Origin: Listeria weihenstephanensis
GTDB lineage: Bacteria; Bacillota; Bacilli; Lactobacillales; Listeriaceae
DNA length: 64,000 nt
Direction of reading: 5' to 3'
Assembly: GCF_003534205.1 (NCBI RefSeq)
Contig: NZ_CP011102.1
Location: 942,036 to 1,006,035 of the forward strand
A program made the position numbers and the translations under genes. This document shows positions 17,751-25,411 of the stretch, one piece after another. Within the stretch, counting starts at the first letter, position 1; each line of letters starts with the position of its first letter. A model generated the notes under the pieces. The model searched no databases, was not told where the DNA came from, and saw only the letters and a list, made by a program, of their open reading frames with translations.

Positions 17751-19139
17751 ATGCATTCACTGCAGAAAATCGAGAGATCGAGCTATCATCAAAAGGATAG
17801 GCTGGAAGCCGAAAGTTATGACGAAGCGCATAGTATTCTTTCTGGTGAAATTGGCAGACAAGATGGTGTAGAAAATCTGATAGATAAACTTATTCATCGA
17901 GATAATCTGAACCTTGCGTATCAGAAAGTAGTCCGTAATAAAGGCGCCGCAGGAATCGATGGGATGACAGTAGATGAACTACTTCCGTATCTACGCGACC
18001 ACCGAGAAAGCATACTAGAACAACTGCGTACAGGGCAGTATAAACTGCAACCAGTCAAGCGTGTTCTGATTCCTAAAGCGGATGGAGGGAAGCGCCAATT
18101 AGGCATTCCTTGTGTACTGGACAGACTGATACAACAAGCCATTGCACAAATATTAGAACCCATCTTTGACCCATTATTCTCTGATAATAGTTACGGCTTC
18201 CGTCCAAAAAGAAATGCACACCAAGCCATTCGGAAGGCAAAAAGCTTCTATGAAGCGGGCTATAAGTATGTGGTAGATATTGATATGAAGCAATACTTCG
18301 ATACCGTACATCATGATAAATTGATGGGCTTTATTGAAGTGCATATCCAGGATAAACAGCTACTATCCCTTATTCGGCGCATCCTACAAAGTGGCGTCAT
18401 GGTAGGTATGGAAAGGCAAGAAACAGAGAAAGGAACACCACAAGGTGGCAACCTATCTCCGCTTCTCAGCGATATCTATCTACACGCATTCGACCAAGAG
18501 CTACAGCGACGAGGGCACCTATTCGTGGGTTACGCAGACGACTGTAATATCTACGTTTGTAGTAAGCGTGCAGGAGAGCGAGTCATGGTAAGCTGTACCA
18601 CATTTTTGGAGAAGGAGCTATACCTGACGGTAAACCTTGAGAAAAGCCAAGTGGGTAGCCCAACGAAACGAAAGTTTCTAGGTTTCTGTCTATTACCGAC
18701 AGCAAACGGCGTTAAACTACGCCCACATTATCAGGCCAAAAAGCGATTCAAGGAGAAGTTGAAAAGGATCACCAAACGAAATAGAGGTAGATCCGTAGAA
18801 GCAATATTCCAAGAATTGGATCGCGTAACACGAGAATGGATTAATTACTATGGTATTGCATCCATGAAGGTATTTCTTTCAGAAATAAATGGTTGGTTAA
18901 GACGTCGAATCAGACAATATATTTGGAAGCAATGGAAAAGAGTACGAACGAGATTCAGTCGCCTGCGACAACTAGGCACAGATAAGCATCAAGCTTGGCA
19001 ATGGGCGAATACTCGAAAAGGCTACTGGCGTATTGCGAGCAGTGGCATTTTACATCGTACACTGACAGATAAATACCTCGTATCGATTGGATATAAGGAC
19101 ATCTCCAAAAGATACGAGGCACTACACTCAAGCTATTGA
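17751..19139 (+). CDS. ltrA: group II intron reverse transcriptase/maturase
   Basis: The start is the ATG at 17751, which follows GGAGGTGGAGAGG; an in-frame TTG at 17727 is less likely. The 462-residue protein has RT blocks including GIDGMTVDEL, RQLGIPCVLDRLIQQAIAQ, YGFRPKRNAHQAI, GTPQGGNLSPLLSDIYL and the catalytic GYADDCNIYV, then a maturase domain X (REWINYYGIASMK). No HNH endonuclease domain follows, as expected for class C. All catalytic residues look intact, so it may still support splicing and mobility by reverse transcription at terminator targets. Confidence 0.92.
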   Translation: MHSLQKIERSSYHQKDRLEAESYDEAHSILSGEIGRQDGVENLIDKLIHRDNLNLAYQKVVRNKGAAGIDGMTVDELLPYLRDHRESILEQLRTGQYKLQPVKRVLIPKADGGKRQLGIPCVLDRLIQQAIAQILEPIFDPLFSDNSYGFRPKRNAHQAIRKAKSFYEAGYKYVVDIDMKQYFDTVHHDKLMGFIEVHIQDKQLLSLIRRILQSGVMVGMERQETEKGTPQGGNLSPLLSDIYLHAFDQELQRRGHLFVGYADDCNIYVCSKRAGERVMVSCTTFLEKELYLTVNLEKSQVGSPTKRKFLGFCLLPTANGVKLRPHYQAKKRFKEKLKRITKRNRGRSVEAIFQELDRVTREWINYYGIASMKVFLSEINGWLRRRIRQYIWKQWKRVRTRFSRLRQLGTDKHQAWQWANTRKGYWRIASSGILHRTLTDKYLVSIGYKDISKRYEALHSSY

Positions 19140-19208
19140 ACCGCCGTATACCGAACGGTACGTACGGTGGTGTGAGAGGTCGGAGCCTAACGGCTCCTCC
19201 TACTCGAT
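19138..19208 (+). ncRNA. group II intron domains V and VI
   Basis: GAACCGCCGTATACCGAACG opens a hairpin closed by GGTACGTACGGTGGT, the size and shape of domain V. GGAGCC-TAAC-GGCTCC and CTCCTACTCGAT follow as domain VI with the branch-point region. Domain V overlaps the maturase stop codon. Confidence 0.8.
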
Positions 19209-19210
19209 TA

Positions 19211-19849
19211 TTATAAAACACCGTTATTTTCACTGATAAGAATGACATGCTTGTTGAAAACTACACGATCTTCTACCGCTAATTGTTGCAAGTGCGTTGT
19301 CAATGTACCAAGGCTAACGCCAGCATAATTCGCAATCATTCTTCTTGAAAAATAGTGAGGTAATTCCAACATACCTTGATTGTCCACTTTTGTATTGTAG
19401 CGTACTGCTAACGTATGAATGAACACTGCAATTTTATTTTTGGTATCTAGTGTGGCATGTATTTGTTTCTGCTCTAAACGACGTTGAATCGACTGTAACA
19501 TGTGGTAGTGCTGCATTTGAATGACTGGATTCTGCGCAATTTGAGTAAATATATCCATTTGACCAAATCTCCATATAGTCACTTTATCTGTTAATGCCTG
19601 GCCAGATAAATAGCTAGAGTAAGCGTTGTAGTCTAGTAAATCACCCTCACCAGCAAAGTCAATCATAGCATTTGTATTAGAGGAAATACCAACGACACCA
19701 GATACGATAATGAAGATGTACGGCTCTTTATTTATAGATGTTAGCTCGATTTTGTCGTTTTTCAGTAAAATCATCTTTTCGCTGGGGATATTTATTTCGA
19801 GTAAAGATGCTAGTAAATTTCCTGTTTGATTTTGTGTATTTGTTGACAT
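19211..19849 (-). CDS. PrfA-like Crp/Fnr regulator RegA, copy 2
   Basis: The 212-residue paralogue of the protein at 10830-11468 has the same beta-roll (IDFAGEGDLLDYNAYSS), dimer helix and winged helix-turn-helix (YFSRRMIANYAGVSLGTLTTHL). GGAGGAG precedes the ATG. Its stop codon lies two bases beyond the 3' end of the group II intron. Any transcript must therefore run antisense through the whole intron before reaching the old bidirectional terminator at 17271-17312. The few substitutions in the recognition helix suggest that both paralogues bind similar DNA. Confidence 0.85.
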   Translation of the reverse strand: MSTNTQNQTGNLLASLLEINIPSEKMILLKNDKIELTSINKEPYIFIIVSGVVGISSNTNAMIDFAGEGDLLDYNAYSSYLSGQALTDKVTIWRFGQMDIFTQIAQNPVIQMQHYHMLQSIQRRLEQKQIHATLDTKNKIAVFIHTLAVRYNTKVDNQGMLELPHYFSRRMIANYAGVSLGTLTTHLQQLAVEDRVVFNKHVILISENNGVL

Positions 19850-19892
19850 GAGTATCTCCTCCTAATTTCTTACGGCTTTTGCCTCTATAACC

Positions 19893-19946
19893 ATTAAACC
19901 ATGAATATACCAAGAAGCAAATTCAAGATTGTCAGAAAAGCAGACA
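19893..19946 (-). promoter_or_regulatory. PrfA-geometry promoter of regA copy 2
   Basis: On the minus strand: TGTC-N9-GACA (19946-19930), box TGACAATCTTGAAT (19934-19921), 22 bp, then TTTAAT (19898-19893) with TGG as extended -10. The initially transcribed region GGTTATAGAGGC is identical to that of regA copy 1. Confidence 0.7.
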
Positions 19947-19970
19947 GATATGAGAACGGAATACGTGTAT

Positions 19971-20018
19971 TTCTAGACTTTTATGGAAGGGAAATGCGAT
20001 TCTCATAAAAGTCTAGAA
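19971..20018. repeat. perfect 15-bp inverted repeat between divergent regulators
   Basis: TTCTAGACTTTTATG (19971-19985) and CATAAAAGTCTAGAA (20004-20018) are exact reverse complements across an 18-nt spacer. No T-tract follows, so it is not a terminator. Its right arm abuts the activator box at 20022 and contains the GTCTAGA also found next to the box at 25273. Confidence 0.85.
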
Positions 20019-20063
20019 CTCAGACAAACATGAATATGTAAAATCCACCAGTCATGATTAAAT
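20010..20063 (+). promoter_or_regulatory. PrfA-geometry promoter P1 of regB
   Basis: AGTC-N9-GACA (20010-20026), box AGACAAACATGAAT (20022-20035), 22 bp, then TTAAAT (20058-20063) preceded by TGA. The box and 7 bp further upstream (GTCTAGA) match the site before the exopolysaccharide glycosyltransferase gene. Confidence 0.7.
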
Positions 20064-20094
20064 AGAATTAACAACTGTGAGTGAAAAAAAGAGC

Positions 20095-20193
20095 AAAGTT
20101 CAAGATTTCGACACAAATCGCGATAAAACGTGCAAAATTGTAAAAAGGTTGATTGATTTTTAGCTGTTATTATTATTATAGGAGGCGAACGTA
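20095..20193 (+). repeat. duplicated promoter-leader block, copy 2
   Basis: This block matches 11607-11702 closely and ends in the ribosome binding site ATAGGAGG of regB. Confidence 0.85.
20131..20173 (+). promoter_or_regulatory. promoter P2 of regB
   Basis: TGCAAAATTGTAAA (20131-20144) is followed after 23 bp by TGT-TATTAT (hexamer 20168-20173), as in copy 1. Transcription would start only about 14-16 nt before the ATG, giving a very short leader. Confidence 0.6.
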
Positions 20194-20865
20194 ATGGAAT
20201 TACAAGAACTGTACGCAATTGATGCCATCCAAGAAGATTTCAACCCGAAGAAACTATTACCAATTTTACTCGATGATACAATATTCTCCATTCCAAAAGA
20301 GCAGCTGATTATCAAAAAATCAGAAGAATTGATGTTACAAGTAGAAGAAACCGATTTTGTTTATGCTATTGAACATGGCGTATCAGCGCTTGTGCTTAAT
20401 TCGCAGATTATTGATTTCGCTAGCGAGAGCGGGTTTATTGGGTTACATCACAGTAAACAACTAGAAAACACAGACTTTCATGCCGTAGCCTTAAGTAAAG
20501 AACTTGTCGTTTGGAAATTTGAACTTACCGATGTGATCGCAAAAGTCATGAATATTCAAGAAGGATACCTGTATCATTATAATTATATGCGGTTGATTTA
20601 TGATCGCTACACCCAGAAAATTGCATCGATGGGAGAAATGAATGTGGAGAAAGTATTATTATCCCTTCGTTCGGTAGCACTTTGGTACGGTACTGGAGAA
20701 GTTTGCAATGGCTTTATCAAAATACCGACATGCTTCACAAGGAAGATATTAGCGAATTATATGGGGATAAGCAGGACGACACTAAGCACGGTTTTAACGT
20801 CGCTCGAAAAAGAACAATTGATTTTTACCAATGAGCAACAACAACTCTTCATCAAGATGGCCTAG
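20194..20865 (+). CDS. PrfA-like Crp/Fnr regulator RegB
   Basis: The 223-residue protein is more distant from RegA but shares its plan: a beta-roll half (FVYAIEHGVSALVLNSQIIDFASESG), a long linker helix with YLYHYNYMRLIYDRY, and a C-terminal winged helix-turn-helix at about 172-212 (CFTRKILANYMGISRTTLSTVLTSLEKEQLI). GGAGG precedes the ATG. It is divergent from regA copy 2 and lies 91 bp before the second secreted repeat-protein gene, with no terminator between, so the two are probably co-transcribed. A role as activator of that gene is inference from position. Confidence 0.8.
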   Translation: MELQELYAIDAIQEDFNPKKLLPILLDDTIFSIPKEQLIIKKSEELMLQVEETDFVYAIEHGVSALVLNSQIIDFASESGFIGLHHSKQLENTDFHAVALSKELVVWKFELTDVIAKVMNIQEGYLYHYNYMRLIYDRYTQKIASMGEMNVEKVLLSLRSVALWYGTGEVCNGFIKIPTCFTRKILANYMGISRTTLSTVLTSLEKEQLIFTNEQQQLFIKMA

Positions 20866-20956
20866 ATAGATAATGATGTGAAATTATTTTTAATTAAATA
20901 TTTTTAATTTTTTGTCAAAAAGGGGAATATAGAAGGAAGTAGGAAAATAAGAATAT

Positions 20957-23325
20957 ATGAAAAAAACGAACATGAAAAAAATGATGAGTACCTTAGCCAT
21001 TTTATCTCTACTCGGAACGACTGTTATGACGCCATTTCAAATACTAGCTGGAAAAGGATTGGCAGCGGAAAATCCAGAGGTTACCCCCGCAGCATATGTT
21101 GTCGATAACCCAAGTTTAATAGATCAGCGTACTGGTATCGTCTATGCAACTGGGCCGTGGAAGTATCAAAAAGGCACGACGATTTCAGGAAGCGCAACGT
21201 TGGCAGTGGACGCTAATAATTATTTTACAGCTGGGACCGTAGTTGGTTTAGGTGGGGCAGGAGCGAGTCCAACCGTGAAGGGTACCACCATAGCTTTTCT
21301 TATAAATTCAGCGAACCTGTTAACAACGAATGCTAAGGAAAATAATGTGGCGTATATTGCCCACCAAGAAGTCCGAACGGTTCCTGGAAAAGAGTATACA
21401 TTGACTGGTAATGAGACTCGAAATAAAAGTAGCGCGACCTTGGAATTATTCAGTTCCACCACTGAGTTTGGTGTTACAGATAGTAATAATCAAGTGATAG
21501 CAAGCAATAAAACGACTGCGGTCGAGACGAACCTTGGAACGGCAACAACGAAAACAACACCACGGACGATCACATTTACCGCTACGTCAGATGTAACGAA
21601 AGTATTCTACAAAATGGATGCGGGGACAGTGACGTATGCCTATGTTAACGGAAATCATTCGATGAGTGCTTTAAACCTCGTGAAATCCGTTGCCCAAATT
21701 CAAAAAGAAGCCGATGAGGAAATGGAAAATCAAGCGATTGCAGAATTAGCACTGAGCAACTTGTTTGTAGATCAAAATCCAGATGGCGAATTGTTGCCAG
21801 AAGTCACGGTGTATACGATTGATGACGTTCAAAATCTAATTGCAGTGATACAAGATACGACTAAAAAAGCAGAGTTACAAACAATATTGGATAGGGCAAA
21901 AGCTGAGCTTGAGGTCTTAGAAAACGCGGATAAAGCTCGTCAAGAACTAGCGGAATCGGCTTTGAACGCACTTTTTGAAAATGGAAACTCTGCGGATGTT
22001 ATCAACGCAGCGACAGATGCAAAAGCGATTGCGGACGTGCAAACATTGATTGATGCGGTAGTGGATTCCGCGATTAGAGCAGAATTACAGTTGCAACTGG
22101 ATGAAGCGAACGGGCAATTGGAGGCACGTGAGGCAGCAGGACTAGAAGAAAGGACTCGCCAACAAGAAGCGGAAACAGGAATTCAAAAGCTTTTTATCGA
22201 TGAGGACGTTGCAGGGACGATTAAAGTAACTACGGATGACGCGGCGATTGAAGCCGCTCAGGAACGTGTGGATAGTGTCATGGACAGAGTGAAAAAAGCA
22301 GAACTCCAAGCGCAACTGGACGAGGCCAAACAACAGTTAACGGCTCAAAAAGAAGCGTTAGAAGATGCACGACTTGCCGCAGAGCTTGCAGCGAAAACGG
22401 CAGTAAATGAACTTTTCCAAGATGACAAACCGGTAAATGATATCAAGCCTGCGCTCACACAAGCAGAAATCGACCGCGCGCTGGAGTTTGTGGCAGACAT
22501 CACAGATATCACGTTAAAAGAAGAACTGGAAGCAAGCATCAATAAGGCTCAAACAGCATTAACTGCGATGATTCCGATTGTGGGGCAAGCCGCGACGTAC
22601 CAACTTGGCGATTTATATATCACAGGGACATACACGGGCGCTGCAACAGGAATGAGCATCGATGTTAATGGCAAACGCTACTACGGTGGAACAGTGGAGA
22701 GTGGGACGCTCAAATTTTATGGCTTAGATAAAATAACGCAGGTCGGTGATGTGGTCACGGTGAACTTGTATGATGACGCGAAACAGGTCAAACACAGTTT
22801 TCCGCTTCAAGTGAAGTCAGCATGGGAAGTTGCCCTGGCGGATTACAAACTAGGCGACAATTATATCAAAGCAACCTATACAGGTGAAGCTATTGCGCAA
22901 GTTGGTATTGTTGTGAACGGCAATAAATATTGGGGTGGCGAGGTCGTGAATGGCACCGTTAAATTCTACGCCTTAGACAAAATCACGAAGGAGATGCCCA
23001 AGTAACGATGAATTTTTATGATGCGAAAAGCAGATTATTAACATCCAAAACGCTGAAAATCGAAGCCCTCTATGCAGACGATATCAAAACCGCCGATTTG
23101 AAGCTGACAGATACAAATATCAAGGGATCGCTGACTGGTCATATCAAGCAGATAGCAATTTCAGTTAACGGAAAAATGCATTACGGTGGAACGATTTCGG
23201 CGGATGGCACTTACAAATTCTACGCCTTAGACAAGAAAATTAAAGCTGACGATGTAGTGGTGCTTTATGGTTATGGCCCAGATAATAAGAAATTAGCGGA
23301 AAAAAAAGTAACCATTTCAGAGTAG
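20957..23325 (+). pseudogene. second secreted helical-repeat protein, split by a frameshift
   Basis: It encodes a signal peptide (MKKTNMKKMMSTLAILSLLG), an N-terminal beta-rich domain, four Cry1Ac D-VI-like helical repeats (about 255-535) and three Ig-like domains related to those of the 1,789-residue paralogue. In the second Ig domain the frame ends at 23005 with KITKEMPK, and the rest (VTMNFYDAKSRLL onward) continues at -1 to 23325. Restoring one G in AAGGAGATGCCC (near 22991) gives a continuous product of about 788 residues. As read, the protein loses its last one and a half Ig domains. A true mutation, phase variation or a base-call error are all possible. Confidence 0.8.
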
Positions 23326-23343
23326 ACTTTTAACAAAATAACG

Positions 23344-23372
23344 AAGGGAAGCTGATCAGAGTTTCCCTTTTA
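23344..23372 (+). terminator. terminator after the second secreted repeat protein
   Basis: AAGGGAAGC and GTTTCCCTTTT form a stem with an 8-nt loop and a T run. Confidence 0.75.
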
Positions 23373-23389
23373 AAAATAAGGTAGGGATT

Positions 23390-23833
23390 ATGAAAAAAAT
23401 TATAATGACAATACTCGCGACATTGCTCCTTTCTGTGGTTTTGGTAGGTTGTGGCAATAGCGAAGAGACCGATTTGAATAAAGCATTAGGAGCTAAGGAA
23501 ATGACTGTAACACCAACAAAAGTGACGCGTGAAAAAGCAGCGACTGATCGCAAGCGTATCTTGAAAATCGAAGTGAAAGTGAAGAACAACACGGAGAAGC
23601 CGATCGGTATTGGCGCTGGAAATTTCGCGCTAAAAGATGCTGATGGCAAGGAATATGATATTTATGGTATGAAAACGGATAGCCTTGGTCAGGAAGTAGC
23701 CGCTGGCAAAACAATTACTGGGAATATCTATTTTGAAATTCCTGCGAGTCTTGAAAAAGGTTGGATGAACTATGTTTTCCAAATGGATCAAGAACCTGTG
23801 GCTGAATGGTTACTTTCATTCCCTGGTAAATGA
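23390..23833 (+). CDS. DUF4352-like lipoprotein
   Basis: The 147-residue protein has a lipoprotein signal peptide with lipobox LVGC (cysteine at residue 21) and a single beta-sandwich domain. Segments such as VKVKNNTEKPIGIGAGNFALKDADGKEYD and GKTITGNIYFEIP follow the telokin-like DUF4352 pattern of extracellular immunoglobulin-like domains. It would be anchored to the outer face of the membrane. It lies 17 bp before the sugar transferase gene with no terminator between, so it may be transcribed with the exopolysaccharide cluster. Its function is unknown. Confidence 0.75.
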   Translation: MKKIIMTILATLLLSVVLVGCGNSEETDLNKALGAKEMTVTPTKVTREKAATDRKRILKIEVKVKNNTEKPIGIGAGNFALKDADGKEYDIYGMKTDSLGQEVAAGKTITGNIYFEIPASLEKGWMNYVFQMDQEPVAEWLLSFPGK

Positions 23834-23850
23834 TGGAGGAGGAAAAATGA

Positions 23851-24498
23851 TTGTTTTACTCATCGCAAGAAACCCAAGAATTAAAAAGGATAGAGGAAAA
23901 AGAATGGCGTTATCGTGTCTTAGATGTCTCCATCGCAACACTAGCGCTCATTATTAGTGCCCCGGTGCTTCTCTTGATCATGCTCATCATCAAATTAAGC
24001 GATATAAAAGCACCCGTTTTTTTCAAGCAGAGTCGTATTGGAAAAGATCAAAAGCCGTTCTACATGTACAAATTTCGGTCGATGGTTGTGGATGCGGAGA
24101 AACAAAAAGCAAGCCTTTTAGCGCAAAATGAAGTGGCCGGCTGCATGTTCAAAATGAAAGAAGATCCGCGTATTACGAAAATCGGTAAAATTTTACGAAA
24201 AACAAGCCTCGATGAATTTCCACAACTGTTAAACGTATTGCAAGGTCATATGAGCGTCGTTGGCCCGCGTCCACCGTTACCAGATGAAGTGGCAGACTAT
24301 ACAAGCTATGACAAGTTGCGTTTACTTGTGAAACCAGGCTGTACAGGATTATGGCAAGTAAGTGGTCGCAATAACTTAAGCTTCAAAGAAATGGTCGAAC
24401 TAGACCTGCGTTACATCAAAAATCGCTCCCTGCGCTTCAATTTCGTTATTTTAATGAAAACATGGCGCGAACTCACTGGAAAAGGAAGTGGGATATAG
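23851..24498 (+). CDS. undecaprenyl-phosphate sugar phosphotransferase
   Basis: The start is a TTG at 23851 with GGAGGAGG 8 bp upstream; an ATG four bases earlier is in another frame. The 215-residue protein has one N-terminal membrane segment (about 27-50) and the bacterial sugar transferase domain: PVFFKQSRIGKDQKPFYMYKFRSM, RITKIGKILRKTSLDEFPQLLNVL, MSVVGPRPPLP and KPGCTGLWQVSGRNN. It transfers the first sugar-1-phosphate onto undecaprenyl phosphate at the inner membrane face, initiating the repeat unit. It is the short form lacking the extra membrane helices of WbaP or CpsE. Which sugar it uses is not readable. Confidence 0.92.
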   Translation: MFYSSQETQELKRIEEKEWRYRVLDVSIATLALIISAPVLLLIMLIIKLSDIKAPVFFKQSRIGKDQKPFYMYKFRSMVVDAEKQKASLLAQNEVAGCMFKMKEDPRITKIGKILRKTSLDEFPQLLNVLQGHMSVVGPRPPLPDEVADYTSYDKLRLLVKPGCTGLWQVSGRNNLSFKEMVELDLRYIKNRSLRFNFVILMKTWRELTGKGSGI

Positions 24499-25247
24499 TG
24501 GCAAACCGTATTCGATTTTTAGAAGCTAACTTGGATACCCTGAATTTTAACGAAACGATCGATCAAATAGAAGTTTATATTAAAAATCGCACACCGGTGC
24601 ATCATACTGGCGTCAATGCAGACAAGATTAATCTGATGAAAAAAAATCCGCGGTTCAAACGAATTATCAATGAGGCGGCGCTAATTAATCCCGATGGTAT
24701 GTCCGTGGTATTGGCGGCGAAACTACTCAGGAAACCTGCGCTCGAACGTGTGGCGGGAATCGATGTGATGCTACATCTTCTTGAACAAGCGGCTATAAAA
24801 GGATACCGTGTCTATTTTCTAGGTACGAGTGAAGCCATTCTTGATAAACTGATTGCCAAAGTGAAGCGCGATTATCCGACGTTACCGATTGCCGGCTACC
24901 ATCATGGCTTTTTCAATGAAGCGCAGGAGGAAGATGTTGTGGCGCAGGTTAAAGCGAGCGACGCAGACCTATTATTTGTCGCGTTACCAAGCCCGCAAAA
25001 GGAATTCTTCGTAGATCAGTACATGGATGAGATGGGCGTGCCAGTTTCGATTGGCGTTGGCGGGAGTTTTGACGTCATTGCTGGTGAATTGAAACGAGCG
25101 CCAAAATGGATGCAACGATGCAGCTTGGAATGGGTGTACCGCATGATGCAAGAACCGAAGCGACTCGCAAAACGATATGTCGTCGGAAACCTCGTGTTTT
25201 TAGATCATGTGCTAAGAGAGAAACGAACGCGTAAAAGACCAGCCTAG
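24498..25247 (+). CDS. WecG/TagA/CpsF-family glycosyltransferase (GT26)
   Basis: The GTG at 24498 overlaps the previous stop (TAGTG); the frame extends further up, but this start is coupled. The 249-residue protein shows the GT26 motifs HTGVNADKINLMKKNP, NPDGMSVVLAAKLLRKPALERVAGIDVM, VALPSPQKEFF and the closing GGSFDVIAGELKRAPKWMQR with LEWVYRM. Such enzymes add the second sugar, often N-acetylmannosamine, to the lipid-linked first sugar. The pairing with the initiating transferase is typical for capsule and wall teichoic acid linkage units. Confidence 0.9.
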   Translation: MANRIRFLEANLDTLNFNETIDQIEVYIKNRTPVHHTGVNADKINLMKKNPRFKRIINEAALINPDGMSVVLAAKLLRKPALERVAGIDVMLHLLEQAAIKGYRVYFLGTSEAILDKLIAKVKRDYPTLPIAGYHHGFFNEAQEEDVVAQVKASDADLLFVALPSPQKEFFVDQYMDEMGVPVSIGVGGSFDVIAGELKRAPKWMQRCSLEWVYRMMQEPKRLAKRYVVGNLVFLDHVLREKRTRKRPA

Positions 25248-25260
25248 AAATTCTTACAAA

Positions 25261-25314
25261 TGTCTAGAGTCCAGACAAACATGAATACGCATTTTTGACG
25301 ATACATGGTTAAAT
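25261..25314 (+). promoter_or_regulatory. PrfA-geometry internal promoter of the exopolysaccharide cluster
   Basis: TGTC-N9-GACA (25261-25277), box AGACAAACATGAAT (25273-25286, identical to the regB P1 box), 22 bp, then TTAAAT (25309-25314) with TGG as extended -10. It lies in the only sizeable gap of the cluster (25248-25411). Confidence 0.7.
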
Positions 25315-25411
25315 AGAAGTAGGGGCAATACAAGACAGCGCCTCAAAAACGAATCAATAGAACATGACAATTAGTCACGAAAAAAATAGGCTGAAAAGAG
25401 AGGCTTCAAAA

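Larger units (their letters stand above)
17313..19208 (+). mobile_element. group II intron, bacterial class C type
   Basis: The 5' end GTGCGCCCAGC is a standard group II boundary, the next 430 nt hold the folded 5' domains, an RT/maturase gene fills domain IV, and domains V and VI follow its stop codon, ending in CTACTCGAT. Insertion immediately downstream of a rho-independent terminator, with the intron sense following the terminator sense, is the known target choice of class C introns. The ends are placed by motif and could shift by one or two bases. Removing the intron would restore a short spacer between the terminator and the convergent regA copy 2. Confidence 0.9.

Noticed and set aside
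20068-20081. TTAACAACTGTGAG as a PrfA box for regB
   Set aside because: It has two mismatches to the consensus but overlaps the expected start of the upstream promoter and is about 87 bp from the next -10, so it does not fit an activator position.
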